A DNA stretch of 16,487 bases from an uncultured bacterium (GTDB lineage Bacteria > Patescibacteriota > Gracilibacteria > Absconditabacterales > Absconditicoccaceae): positions 1-16,487 of the forward strand of contig CALCYP010000032.1 of assembly GCA_937906635.1 (NCBI GenBank), in the 5' to 3' direction. Below the pieces are notes generated by a model, which was not told the origin of the DNA, did no database searches, and worked only from the letters and a program-made list of their open reading frames with translations. Both the position numbers and the translations under genes were made by a program. Of the stretch, positions 6,816-15,128 are shown piece after piece. The number at the start of each line of letters is the position of its first letter. The first letter of the stretch is position 1.

Positions 6816-9482
6816 ATGAGAAAAACATTTGAAAAACATTTGAAAAACAATACAAGTAAACATTGTTTCTATTTATTTGAAATTGAAAATATGAGGAAAA
6901 ATATAAAATTATTTAATCCATATGCTACTGAAAGTCTAAAATATGCCAGTAATATTGCATTAAATTTGGATCAAAAAGCTATTGACTGAGATTCGTTATT
7001 CCGATGAATTTTCCAATATATCAGAAATCATCAATACTTTGATTTGTTTTGTAATGTAATGTGAATAAAAAATATTGAAGTATTGGAAAAATATTATGAA
7101 GAAAATGTTACAGTAAATAATTTTTCACAAAGCGATCATGATTTGCCTTTAAATAAGAATTTGAGTAATAAAATTGAAGAAATTTTGAAAAATTGAATAT
7201 ATCAATTAGATCTCGTCGTTCTATTTTATATATCATTTTTTGATTTGTCCACTCAATTTAAAAAAAGATTAAGTGAAAAAAAATTGGGTGTAAAATATGA
7301 GATTGTAGTCAAGAACTGTAAAAAATTGCTTGACAATCCTGTAGTACTCAAATCTGGAATATTTGCATTTTTAGAAATATTGGATAAACTTTTTAGTAAG
7401 TTAAATTTAGATCCTAAAAATGTAACAATAATGGATATTCAAAATGTTAATAATGTGGGCGAAATGGATGATGTTTTAAATTCTATGTGATCGGAGATAG
7501 CTGAAGAGTGAGAAAATGAATCTGTCAGCGAAGTTTGAACGACTCAAAAGCCAGGTAAAAAAGAGGAAAAAAAGATGTCAGTAGATTATTTCTGAACTAA
7601 TCTGACAAACGAAGCAAAAGATGGATTTACAGATCCTGTGATTTGAAGGGAAAACGAAATTAATCAAGTAATATATACTCTTTTGAGAAAAACTAAAAAT
7701 AATCCTCTATTGATTTGAGAAGCCTGAGTAGGAAAGACCGCTATAGTGGAATGATTGGCTCAAAAAATCGTAGCATGACAAGTACCAGAAAAATTGAAAA
7801 ACAAAAAAATATATCTTTTGGATATGGGTACTCTTTTGGCTTGAACAAAGTATAGATGAGAATTTGAAGCCAGGATGAAATCAATTTTGGAAGAAGCTCA
7901 AGATCCTTTGAACAATATTATCTTGTTTATCGATGAATTACACACAATAATTGGTGCATGATGACAAGACAATAATGATGCTGCTCAGATGTTGAAGCCA
8001 CTTTTAGCCAGAGGGAAAATCAAATTAATTTGAGCAACAACTTTTGATGAATATCAAAAACACATAGAAAAAGATGCAGCTTTGAAAAGGAGATTTCAAG
8101 AAGTAATAGTAAACGAGCCTGATTACGATACTACCAGACAAATCATTGAATGATTGAGGCAGACATATGAAGATTTCCACGGAGTACAAATTACAGATGA
8201 AGCAATCAAAGCTAGTGTAAAATTGACTCAGAGATATATTTTAAACAAACACCTGCCTGATAAAGCATTGGATATTATTGATGAAGCTTGTGCCAGAAAA
8301 TCTACAATGCAAGCAAAATTGGAGAATGATGATGAGTACAAAAAAATTGAGAAAAAAATTAAAAAAGTAAAAGAGCAAATTGAAGCTGCTATAGAAAATC
8401 AAGATTATTTTCAAGCTGCTGAATTAAAAGAACAAGAAGATGGATTAAAAAATGACTTGATAAAAGTAAGAGGAAAGAAAAATATCCCAATGAATTTGAG
8501 ACCTTTGATTGATAAAAAAGATATTGGTGAAGTTTTGGCTGACAAGACTTGAGTACCAGCGAATATAGTAAATCAGAGTGAAATTGAGAAATTGAGGAAT
8601 TTGGATAAAAATTTAAAATGAAATGTATTTGGCCAAGAAGATGCTGTAAATGCGGTGGTAAAGACACTTACAAGAAATAGATTGTCTGTGATTGAAAAAA
8701 ATAAGCCAATTTGATCATTTTTATTCCTATGACCAAGTGGAGTCGGAAAGACATTTTTGGCAAAACAAATTGCAAAAAATTATTTCTGAGATGAAAATGC
8801 TATCGTAAGATTGGATATGTCAGAATACATGGAGAAATTCTCTGTAAGTAAATTGATTGGAAGTCCTGCTGGATATGTAGGATATGATGAATGATGACAG
8901 CTGACAGAATCAATCAGGAGGAAACCATATTCTGTACTACTTTTGGATGAAATTGAAAAAGCATCTCCAGATGTATTGAATATCCTATTGCAGATTTTGG
9001 ATGAATGAAAACTAAAAGATAGCAAATGAAGATGGATTGACTTCAAGAGCTGTATAGTAGTAATGACTTCAAATATTGGAAGTGAAAACTTTAGCAAAAA
9101 TAGTTGAGTAATCTGATTTGATGCAAGTAAACAAGACAAAGAAGAATTTAGTCAATATTCATTTGAGAAAATTGAATGAAAAATTATGGACGAATTAAAG
9201 GATTATATGACTCCAGAATTATTGAATAGGATTGACTACAAAATAATATTCAAGCCACTTTCAAAGGAAGTATTGGCAAATATATTTGAAAAGAATTTGA
9301 ATGAATTCTTGTGCTCACGAAAAGTAAATTCACAAGTCAAATTGCCAGAATTTAGCAAAAAGAAAATAGCAAGTATTATTGATGAAATTTATGACCCACA
9401 ATATGGAGCAAGGCCAATTGAGAGATATATAAACGATAATATCGAACCAGAAATCATTAAGCAATTAATTGGTAATGAATAA
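6816..9482 (+). CDS. clpC: ClpC-type AAA+ protein unfoldase
   Basis: 888 aa with dozens of TGA=Gly codons. ATP-driven hexameric unfoldase that feeds proteins to ClpP. The N-terminal 250 residues contain a divergent single Clp_N-like region (FNPYATESLKYASNIALNL...) and an acidic linker (EEGENESVSEV). D1 has Walker A GEAGVGKT 301-308, Walker B Asp373-Glu374 (ILFIDELHTI) and ALKRRFQEV. A short ClpC-type middle domain follows with coiled-coil KKIEKKIKKVKEQIE. D2 has Walker A GPSGVGKT 639-646, Walker B Asp711-Glu712 (LLLDEIEKA), a VIGFDAS loop matching the ClpP-docking IGF/IGL tripeptide, and LLNRIDYKIIF. The ATG at 6816 is chosen because GAGAGGAT precedes it, one of the few good Shine-Dalgarno sites here; ATG 6891 is an alternative. 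ClpB is less likely, given the short middle domain and IGF loop. Confidence 0.93.
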
Positions 9483-9506
9483 ATTTGAAAAAAAATTATA
9501 GGTACA

Positions 9507-9542
9507 AAAAAGAGAGTCATGTAAAATACTGACTCTTTTTTA
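9507..9542. terminator. Bidirectional terminator between clpC and the small minus gene
   Basis: Stem AGAGTCA/TGACTCT with an 8-10-nt A/T-rich loop, flanked by an A-run on the left and TTTTTT on the right. It can end clpC on plus and the 68-aa gene on minus. Confidence 0.8.
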
Positions 9543-9554
9543 TCTTGTTATAAT

Positions 9555-9761
9555 TCATTTTTTAAGTTCCAACACTGAGATTGGGACCTCACAGTAGCAA
9601 AATGGTATGCAACTATCTTGTGCAAACTCATCAGGCTTTTTACTAACTACTACATTGGATGTGTCAATTATTTTGACAACATAAGCAATTTCTCCCTTGG
9701 CATATTCGTAATAATCTTTGAGAAAAATTGCCTCATCTCCGATTTTAAATTGATTTTTCAT
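9555..9761 (-). CDS. Small unknown protein, beta-rich (SH3-like?)
   Basis: 68 aa, preceded by a clear Shine-Dalgarno (AGAAAGGAT, five bases before the ATG) and followed by a terminator, which supports a real gene. The sequence opens NQFKIGDEAIFLKDYYEYAKGEIAYVVKI, then alternating hydrophobic strands, then SVLELKK. The pattern (IGDEAIFLK... KGEIAYVVKI) is reminiscent of small SH3/KOW-like barrels, but that is only an impression. There is no signal or membrane segment. It has two glycines, both GGN, so the code cannot be tested here. TAA stop. Upstream on the minus strand TTGACA occurs at 9820-9825. Confidence 0.75.
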   Translation of the reverse strand: MKNQFKIGDEAIFLKDYYEYAKGEIAYVVKIIDTSNVVVSKKPDEFAQDSCIPFCYCEVPISVLELKK

Positions 9762-9906
9762 TTTTATCCTTTCTTTTTTTGTTTTATAGTAGCATATTTA
9801 TTATTTTTTATATAAAAAATGTCAAGCCTTTTGTAAAAAATAATCTTTATATTGAATTAAGTGCTTAATTTTTTACTATGACTTTTGTTTTATCAAATCT
9901 AAAAAA
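9762..9906. promoter_or_regulatory. Divergent intergenic region with a small palindrome
   Basis: The spacer holds TTGACA on the minus strand (9820-9825). It also holds a near-perfect palindrome AATTAAG-TG-CTTAATT (9855-9870) followed by T6, 37 bp before the rdgB ATG. The palindrome could be an operator or a weak terminator. No gene is seen. Confidence 0.4.
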
Positions 9907-10500
9907 ATGAAAAGACTAATCCTCGCTTCAAATAATGAGCATAAAATCAAAGAATTTAGAGAGATTTTTTCAGATTATGAAATTTTATCTTTGAATGATA
10001 TCTGATTTTTTGATGATATTATTGAAAACTGAGAAACTTTTTTGGAAAATGCACTAATCAAATGCAAAGCTGTACATAAATTTTTGAAAGAAAAATGAAT
10101 TGAAGCAAATATTATAGCCGATGATAGCTGACTTTGTGTAAATGCTCTGAATGGAGCTCCTGGAGTTTATAGTGCCAGATATGCTATTGAACACGATGTG
10201 GTAGCCAATAGGGCGAAACTTTTGAAGGAATTGAAATGAAAAGAAGATAGATCTGCTTATTTTTTGTGTTGTATAGTAAAAATGTTCCCCGATTGAAGTT
10301 ATATCTACAGTGAATGAAAGACTTTCTGAAAAATCTTGACTGAAGAAATTTGAGATAAATCATTTGGTTACGACTGTCTTTTCTTTTCAGATGATTTGTG
10401 AAAATCTTTTTGAGAAGCTACAGATGAAGAAAAAAATTCAGTTTCGCATAGATGAAGAGCTATTGAGTGATTAATTGAGAAAGAAAGAAATCTGAGTTAA
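9907..10500 (+). CDS. rdgB: XTP/dITP (non-canonical purine NTP) pyrophosphatase, RdgB/HAM1 family
   Basis: 197 aa. Removes ITP, dITP and XTP from nucleotide pools by hydrolysis to the monophosphate and PPi, keeping deaminated purines out of DNA and RNA. Motifs in order: LASNNEHKIKEF (residues 6-17), ENALIKCKA, the metal-binding ADDSGL (71-76, Asp72/Asp73), GVYSARYA (86-93), KSFGYDCLFF (151-160) and SHRGRAI (180-186). TGA glycines fall at S-G-L, F-G and R-G-R. Odd: the usual GYDPIF has Cys in place of Pro (GYDCLF). Length matches the family. The TAA is only 4 bp from the leftmost IS-like terminal repeat. Confidence 0.93.
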
Positions 10501-10504
10501 TTGC

Positions 10505-10567
10505 GAAAATGTGTGGCTAAAATAGGGGTAAATAGTAGTTTATAACTATAATAATCCACACATTTTT
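10505..10567. repeat. Mini-element bounded by the IS terminal repeat
   Basis: The motif AAAATGTGTGG (from 10506) and its inverse CCACACATTTT (from 10555) bound about 60 bp of non-coding AT-rich DNA. They share the end motif of the neighbouring insertion sequence. It looks like a MITE or a solo-end remnant of the IS. Confidence 0.55.
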
Positions 10568-10592
10568 ATTTTAAGAAATAAAAAAATGATGT

Positions 10593-11766
10593 GAAAATGT
10601 GTGGCTAAAACAGCAAGAGATTCCAGTATATAAATAGCATTATTAACTAATTTTAATTTTAGTTTAAAGTACAAAATAAAAATTAAAAAAAATGTGTGGT
10701 TAAAACAGCACATTATTATAGTAGATAACCTATTTATCTGCTAATTTTTTATAAAAGATGGAAAAACAATGTAAAAAGTGCTGAAGTTATTCAATAAAAA
10801 AAGATGGTAAAATGAGGAATAAACAGAGGTATAAATGTACCAACTGTTGATATGTATTTCAGAATGCGAGAAGAGAGCTTATGAATTGAGAATCTTTATG
10901 GAATGAATATTCAAAGTGAAAACAATCGTATAATCAACTATCAGAAAGACACAATATGAGTATTTATAAGGTCCGTAAATTATTAGATAGTTACAAATTA
11001 CAAGGGATAAACAATAATAAGGTAATAAGTGATAGTTGAGATACGATTTCAAAAATCAATATAGAATGATCATTGCAAGTCACAAAAAGGACAGTTATAG
11101 TTATGGATACGACTTATTTTTGAAGAAGATATTGAATAATGGTGTTTAGGAGTCCATCACTCCATAAAAATTTATCATGGAAGGAGGTGAGATACGAGAC
11201 GAAAGAACTGTATATCCAATGAATAATGGAGCTAAAGGAACAAGGATGGACAATAGAAGCGATAGTATGTGATTGAAGGAAATGAGTACTAGAATGATTT
11301 AAAGATATACCGATTCAGATGTGTGTATTTCATCAAATGAAGATAGTGAGGACACAAATAACATCACATCCTAAATTAGAAGCGAATAAAGAATTAAAGG
11401 ATTTTGTATCAATGTTATGAAAATGTAGAGAAACAACAATGAAAGCATGGATAGAAGATTGGTATGAAAGATATAAAGATTTTTTAAAAGAAAGAAACGA
11501 GGATAATAAATTGATACATATTAGAACAGTTAGGGCATATAAAAGTATTATTCATCACTGGGATTATCTATTTACATATCAACACTATAAGTGAAAGATT
11601 CCAATTCCAACTACTACAAATAGTTTAGAATGAACATTTTCACACCTAAAAGAGAAAGTAAGAATACATAGATGATTGACTCCAGAAAGAAGAGAAAAAG
11701 TGATAGACGATTACCTATCACTTTAGCCACACATTTTTTTATCTGTACAAGCCACACATTTTTTTA
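10593..11766 (+). mobile_element. IS256-like insertion sequence (zinc-ribbon variant) with stacked ends
   Basis: One transposase gene is bracketed by copies of a short terminal repeat. The left ends are AAAATGTGTGGCTAAAACAGCA (10594) and a close copy with GGTTAAAACAGCA (10688). The right ends are TTAGCCACACATTTTTTT (11723-11740) and GCCACACATTTTTTT (11751-11765). The inner right end overlaps the transposase stop codon. Two left and two right ends leave the true boundary ambiguous: 10593 or about 10685 on the left, 11740 or 11766 on the right. No clear target duplication is seen because both flanks are A/T-rich. Confidence 0.75.
10758..11726 (+). CDS. IS256-family transposase, variant zinc-binding type (IS1249-like)
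   Basis: 322 aa DDE transposase. N-terminal zinc ribbon Cys5-X2-Cys8...Cys27-X2-Cys30 (RYKCTNCGYVFQ) binds DNA ends. A small helical HTH-like segment follows (about 55-80, YNQLSERHNMSIYKVRKLLD). The RNase-H core has Asp117 (TVIVMDTTYFGRRYG), Asp172 (IVCDGRKGVLEGF) followed by the C-X2-H of the IS256/MULE superfamily (MCVFHQMK), and Glu291 (TTTNSLEGTFSHLKEK). About 16 of 19 glycines are TGA, so the element is adapted to code 25 and cannot work in a standard-code host. Intact, with no frameshift. TAG stop sits within the right end. A TATAAA box two bases before the ATG suggests a nearly leaderless mRNA. Confidence 0.88.
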
Positions 11767-11789
11767 CATTATGCCAGAAATCTTTAATA

Positions 11790-12875
11790 CTACTTATCAC
11801 TTTTCCTTCTATTACAATCTCTACAAAGCATTTGGCAATTTTCGGCAGTGGTGGCTCATCACTGACTTCGTGGAGTGATATGGTCTGCTTCCATTTCCTC
11901 AATCTGAAAATGTTTTCCACATTTTGCACAAATTCAATCCTGTTTCAAGTAAGTTGCTTGTCTTTCAGATTCAGTAAATGCACGAATATTTAGATATTTC
12001 TCGTCACGAGTGAGAATATATGGATAAATTCCTTTTTTATTTCCAACTGAATCGTCCAAAATCAATTTCGCTGTTTCTTTTTCAATCTTTTCTGCATCGT
12101 AAATTTGGTCTTTAAATTTATTGTACAAAGCTCACCAATCCACTCATTTCATAAATTTACTACGCTTATGAGTGAATACAGATTCAAGCCAAGTTATCAC
12201 ATCTTGAAAATATCTCCATAACACACTCGCATTTGGATCATGCTGGTGATTTGCCATATAAACATCAATATTTCACTTTGAAATCCAATCTATCGCCGTT
12301 TCTAAATAATCCTGACGAATTGGACTACCATTCAAGTAATCTTTCGCCATTCAATAAGCAGGACAACCAGTTTTGCTGAAATATCTTTTTGCATCGCTAA
12401 CCCAACTTCCTGCATAAACTGCATTTCTGAGTTCTTGGTCGGTCAATTTTTCTCAAGCAATATTGATAGTTTTAAATCGTTCCAATTTTTCACTATCTTT
12501 TCCACTACAGAAATAAATCATTAGTTTATAATTCAGAATTTCTTCCTGTTCATCTGGTTGAAGATTATGAAAATATTTCATCATGTACGCAAAATCTCCG
12601 TTGATATACTGACAAATCGAAATCGTCCTCTGCTGTCAGTCAATCACTTCAAAAGTTCCATCTTCACGGACAGCCCAATACATCACATTCAATGGGAAAT
12701 TTTTGGTAATCGTATCAATCACGGCTTGTCTTTGAGTATCATTGTAAATGAATTCTCTCTGATATGGTGGACGAATATCAAGTTTTCAGTCATAACCTCT
12801 CACTCAATTTTCAGCATCATCTTTGTATCATTTGACCAAATCACGAATAGGAATTTCTTTTAATTCAATTTTCAT
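11790..12875 (-). CDS. DUF262 (GmrSD-like) - HNH endonuclease
   Basis: 361 aa. The N-terminal DUF262 domain (about 1-170), a ParB/Srx-like NTPase fold, shows its signature Asp79-Gly-Gln-Gln-Arg83 (VIDGQQRTISI; the Gly is TGA), preceded by RPPYQREFIYND. The middle 170-305 is helical. The C-terminal HNH nuclease runs about 310-361: Cys316-X2-Cys319, Asp331-His332 (EADHITPRSQGG), AENCQMLCRDCNRRKSDK. The architecture matches the GmrSD-type modification-dependent and related defence nucleases. Directly upstream on the same strand is an EcoRI-type adenine methyltransferase, so it may be the restriction partner. Ends in TAG, 24 bp from the IS right end. Exact target unknown. Confidence 0.88.
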
Positions 12876-12918
12876 TTTGTAATAGAGAAGAAATAAAAAT
12901 TTTTTTTTTCCTTTCTTT

Positions 12919-13075
12919 GCCCCTTTATAAAGGGGCTGTCCGAAGCTTGCTCAGCTATGCTGAGGACTGGGGATTTTTGAAGTTCCACGATTTATTGGGG
13001 TGAGGATTTTTAGACATAACCTGTAAAAATCCCCTCCCCGATAAATCGGGGTATCCCCTTTCGGTAAAGGGGAAC
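12919..13075. repeat. Two to three two-hairpin palindromic elements between nuclease and methyltransferase
   Basis: Element A: hairpin 1 at 12919-12936 (GCCCCTTT/AAAGGGGC), hairpin 2 at 12950-12964 (CTCAGC/GCTGAG), tail GGGGATTTTT. A degraded middle copy around 12981-13011 has only one hairpin-2 arm and a GAGGATTTTT tail. Element B is inverted: hairpin 2 at 13036-13051 (CCCCGAT/ATCGGGG) and hairpin 1 at 13055-13072 (CCCCTTT/AAAGGGG). A and B meet tail to tail as in 1-112. It may also terminate the methyltransferase transcript. Confidence 0.8.
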
Positions 13076-13115
13076 ATATTTTATGTATAATATTTTTTTC
13101 GTACAGAATGACTGA

Positions 13116-14141
13116 TTATTTTTTGCGACGAATTAAAATTCTTTTATATACAAATTCTCAACGAACAAGTGGTGCTCATCATTTATCTTTAAATCATTTA
13201 ATATAATATGGGTGTTCTTCTCATGCTATATTTGCATCAGCTCTTCATAAAATTTCAAATTGCTCTGGATTATATTTATCTAAAAATGTAATAGGAACTC
13301 ATATTATTCAAAAATAATCACCTGGAATTTCTGATACTTTATTAACATTAATTGCATCATAATTATCATATTTTGGATAATCGGTTTCATTATATTTTTT
13401 AAATAATTCCGAAACCAAATCTTCATGCCTTTTCTTTATATCTAAATTTGTATACCAACAGATAGCTGGAACTTTTACATATCAATCATCTGGATTATAT
13501 CATTTTCAAATTACAAATTTACGATTAGCTTCCAATAAATTAGGATAAGTTGTCTTGTAAACCATAGACATATTAAATCAATATCAAGTCCATAATTTGT
13601 TATCTCTTATTAACGGAAAAACTTCTTTATAAGTTATAGCATTCATATTTCACAAAATCAAAAATTTTTTATCATATTTTATCAGTTGTGATATGTATTC
13701 ACGGAAAAGAGAAAATGGTGGATTCGTAACTATAATATCAGCTTGTTTTAAAAGTTCTATACATTCTTCACTCCTAAAATCTCAATCTCATTTTAAGTCG
13801 TGTGTTCAAATTTCGTTTGGGTCTGGAATATGGTTTCAATTTTTATCTCAATCATAAATTAGATAAACTGCTTTTTCTGATTTGTTTTCTGAAAATAAGT
13901 TTGGATTCTGATTTTTATAACAAGTTGTTATTAATCTTTTTAGTCATAATTGCTCAAAATTATAAGCAAAATAATGAAAGAAATTACTTACTCTTGGGTC
14001 ATCACAATTACAAAGTACAGTTTTTCATTTAAAATGTTCTTTATAATGCATTAATTCTTTTTCAATGTCTGGTAATTGTGTATAAAATTCATCGTTTTTA
14101 CCTCTATTTGCTGAATGTAAATTTACATTTGTTTTTGGCAT
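13116..14141 (-). CDS. EcoRI-type adenine-specific DNA methyltransferase
   Basis: 341 aa with many TGA=Gly codons. Family landmarks of the EcoRI modification methylase family (PF13651 type) are the N-terminal LHSANRGKNDEFYTQLPDIE, VLCNCDDPRVSNFFHYF, the catalytic Asn140-Pro-Pro-Phe143 (IIVTNPPFSLFREY) for N6-adenine transfer from SAM, and FLILGNMNAITYKEVFPLI. The C-terminus is basic (RILIRRKK). It would protect host DNA by methylating adenine in a specific site; the site cannot be read from sequence. The DUF262-HNH gene follows downstream on the same strand after a repeat cluster. Its ATG lies directly behind a hairpin (14146-14188). TAA stop. Confidence 0.9.
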
Positions 14142-14145
14142 AGTA

Positions 14146-14188
14146 AAAATAGTTTAGCGACTAAAAGTTTAATCAGCCGAACTATTTT
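14146..14188 (-). promoter_or_regulatory. Leader hairpin immediately upstream of the methyltransferase ATG
   Basis: Arms AAAATAGTT (14146-14154) and AACTATTTT (14180-14188) pair perfectly. On the minus strand the 3' arm runs into TTTTTAC and then the ATG at 14141. This resembles an intrinsic terminator/attenuator placed at the translation start. It could control methyltransferase expression or simply end upstream transcription. Confidence 0.45.
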
Positions 14189-14190
14189 TT

Positions 14191-14235
14191 AAATCCTCTG
14201 TCACTTCGTGACATCTCCTTTAAAAAGGAGAAAAA
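14191..14235. repeat. Two-hairpin palindromic element (inverted)
   Basis: Read on the minus strand: hairpin 1 at 14215-14230 (CTCCTTT/AAAGGAG), then ATG spacer, hairpin 2 at 14200-14212 (GTCAC/GTGAC) and tail GAGGATTT. Same layout as the other copies with different stem sequences. It lies between the small RNA gene and the methyltransferase leader. Confidence 0.7.
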
Positions 14236-14242
14236 ATTTAAT

Positions 14243-14272
14243 AAAAAAGACGACTGATATTACCGAGTCGCC
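14243..14272 (-). terminator. Intrinsic terminator of the small RNA
   Basis: Minus-strand stem GGCGACT (14266-14272)/AGTCGTC (14249-14255) with one G-U pair and a 10-nt loop, followed by TTTTTT (14243-14248). Confidence 0.8.
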
Positions 14273-14397
14273 AAACAAAATTTTCTGGATTACCTAAGCT
14301 TTTCAGCGGATAATGAAGAAAACGATAATACCAATCGTCTTCATATATCCACTAAAAAACTCACTAAAAAGTTTCTTAGGCAAAAATTTTGTTGGCT
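14243..14397 (-). ncRNA. Structured small RNA gene, rod-shaped, 6S-like (candidate)
   Basis: A roughly 155-nt transcript on the minus strand. The promoter is at 14403-14430 and predicts a start at about 14396-14397, exactly at the base of the outer stem. Stem 1: GCCAACAAAATTTT pairs with AAAATTTTGTT(T)GGC (14383-14396 with 14272-14284). Stem 2: CCTAAG (14375-14380) with CTTAGG (14293-14298). Stem 3 is about 25 bp, pairing GTTTTTTAGTGGATA...GAAGACGAT (14339 side) with ATCGTTTTCTTCATTATCCGC..., closed by a TGGTATT loop. Two T-G wobbles in stem 3 would be A-C mismatches on the plus strand, so folding favours this strand. A 14-nt bulge sits on the 5' side only. An intrinsic terminator ends it. 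No known family recognised; a 16-codon ORF inside offers another reading. Confidence 0.7.
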
Positions 14398-14402
14398 CTT
14401 AC

Positions 14403-14430
14403 CTTATATCAATATTTTCCAGAAAATCAA
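14403..14430 (-). promoter_or_regulatory. Promoter of the small RNA
   Basis: Minus-strand -35 TTGATT (14425-14430) and -10 TATAAG (14403-14408) are separated by 16 nt. The expected start is about 7 nt downstream, at 14396-14397. It lies just after the lexA terminator, so the RNA is an independent unit. Confidence 0.6.
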
Positions 14431-14446
14431 ATAATTTCTGAAATTA

Positions 14447-14482
14447 AAAAAACAGCCCATATTTCAATAGACTGTCTTTTTT
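14447..14482 (-). terminator. Terminator after lexA
   Basis: Minus-strand stem ACAGTC/GGCTGT (with a T-G pair) around a 12-nt loop, followed by seven T. It lies about 20 bp after the lexA TAA. The A-run on the other side makes it weakly bidirectional. Confidence 0.7.
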
Positions 14483-14498
14483 ATTGTGCTGATAAAAA

Positions 14499-15128
14499 TT
14501 ATACACTCTTGATAATTTTCTTTACTACTCAAACTACTTTGCTCTCGTCGTACTCCGACAATTCTACATCTTCAAAGAATCTATTTACAGATTCTAAGTA
14601 AAATTTGTTGTCGTGTTTTACGATTTTTTTCAATTTTGGGAGATTGTTGTGTACGATAAACACAAAATCGTTTGGATCGTAATTCTGTTGCTGACGAATG
14701 AGGACTAAATCTCAATCTTGAATTTTTGGCTCCATGCTGTCTCATTTTGCTCTAACAAAGAAGCAATTTTGGACATCACTCGTACCAATAAATGCCATAG
14801 TGACTGGAATATTTTCTTGGGTATATTCATCAATCACTCTCTTTCCATTGTGTCCGCATTGAGCGAAACCAAAAACAGGAATTTGGACGATGTCATCCAT
14901 CCTATCCGTCACAGATTCTCTAATCAACCTATATCAATGATTATCTTTCACAAAATAACCTTTTAGGATAAGTTGATTAAGTTTGTTTAAAACTGTCTGA
15001 GGATGATTTACTCAAATTGCGGCTGCAATTTCTCTCAAAGTAACTCATTCATCTCATGTGTTTTTTTTGAAAAAAGCTATCAATGCTTTTTGTACATCAT
15101 CTAAATCTACTCTTTTTCTGACTGCCAT
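14499..15128 (-). CDS. lexA: LexA-like SOS repressor (winged helix + S24 autoprotease)
   Basis: 209 aa. The N-terminal winged-helix DNA-binding domain (about 1-70) includes VTLREIAAAIGVNHPQTVLNKLNQLILKGYF. The C-terminal S24 serine/lysine autoprotease starts at about 78 (IVQIPVFGFAQCG). The likely self-cleavage bond is Cys91-Gly92, the UmuD-type variant of Ala-Gly. Nucleophile Ser131 is in RAKGDSMEP (Gly is TGA), and the general base is probably Lys167 (or Lys165) in LPKLKKIV. RecA-ssDNA filaments would trigger cleavage and derepress damage genes; recA itself lies 866 bp away on the other strand. No Shine-Dalgarno at the ATG. It could instead be a phage-type repressor, but the recA proximity favours LexA. 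TAA stop. Confidence 0.88.

Noticed and set aside
8154..8552. Separate 132-aa ORF and similar open stretches at 7245, 9186
   Set aside because: These are pieces of the single ClpC-type gene between TGA codons that encode glycine.
8389..9139. Minus-strand ORFs opposite clpC
   Set aside because: Antisense shadows with no family features; the plus strand encodes conserved AAA+ motifs throughout.
10758..11726. Transposase as a pseudogene with many stops
   Set aside because: All internal stops are TGA, and reading them as Gly restores a full DDE transposase.
12558..12863. 101-aa plus-strand ORF
   Set aside because: Antisense to the DUF262 domain including its DGQQR motif.
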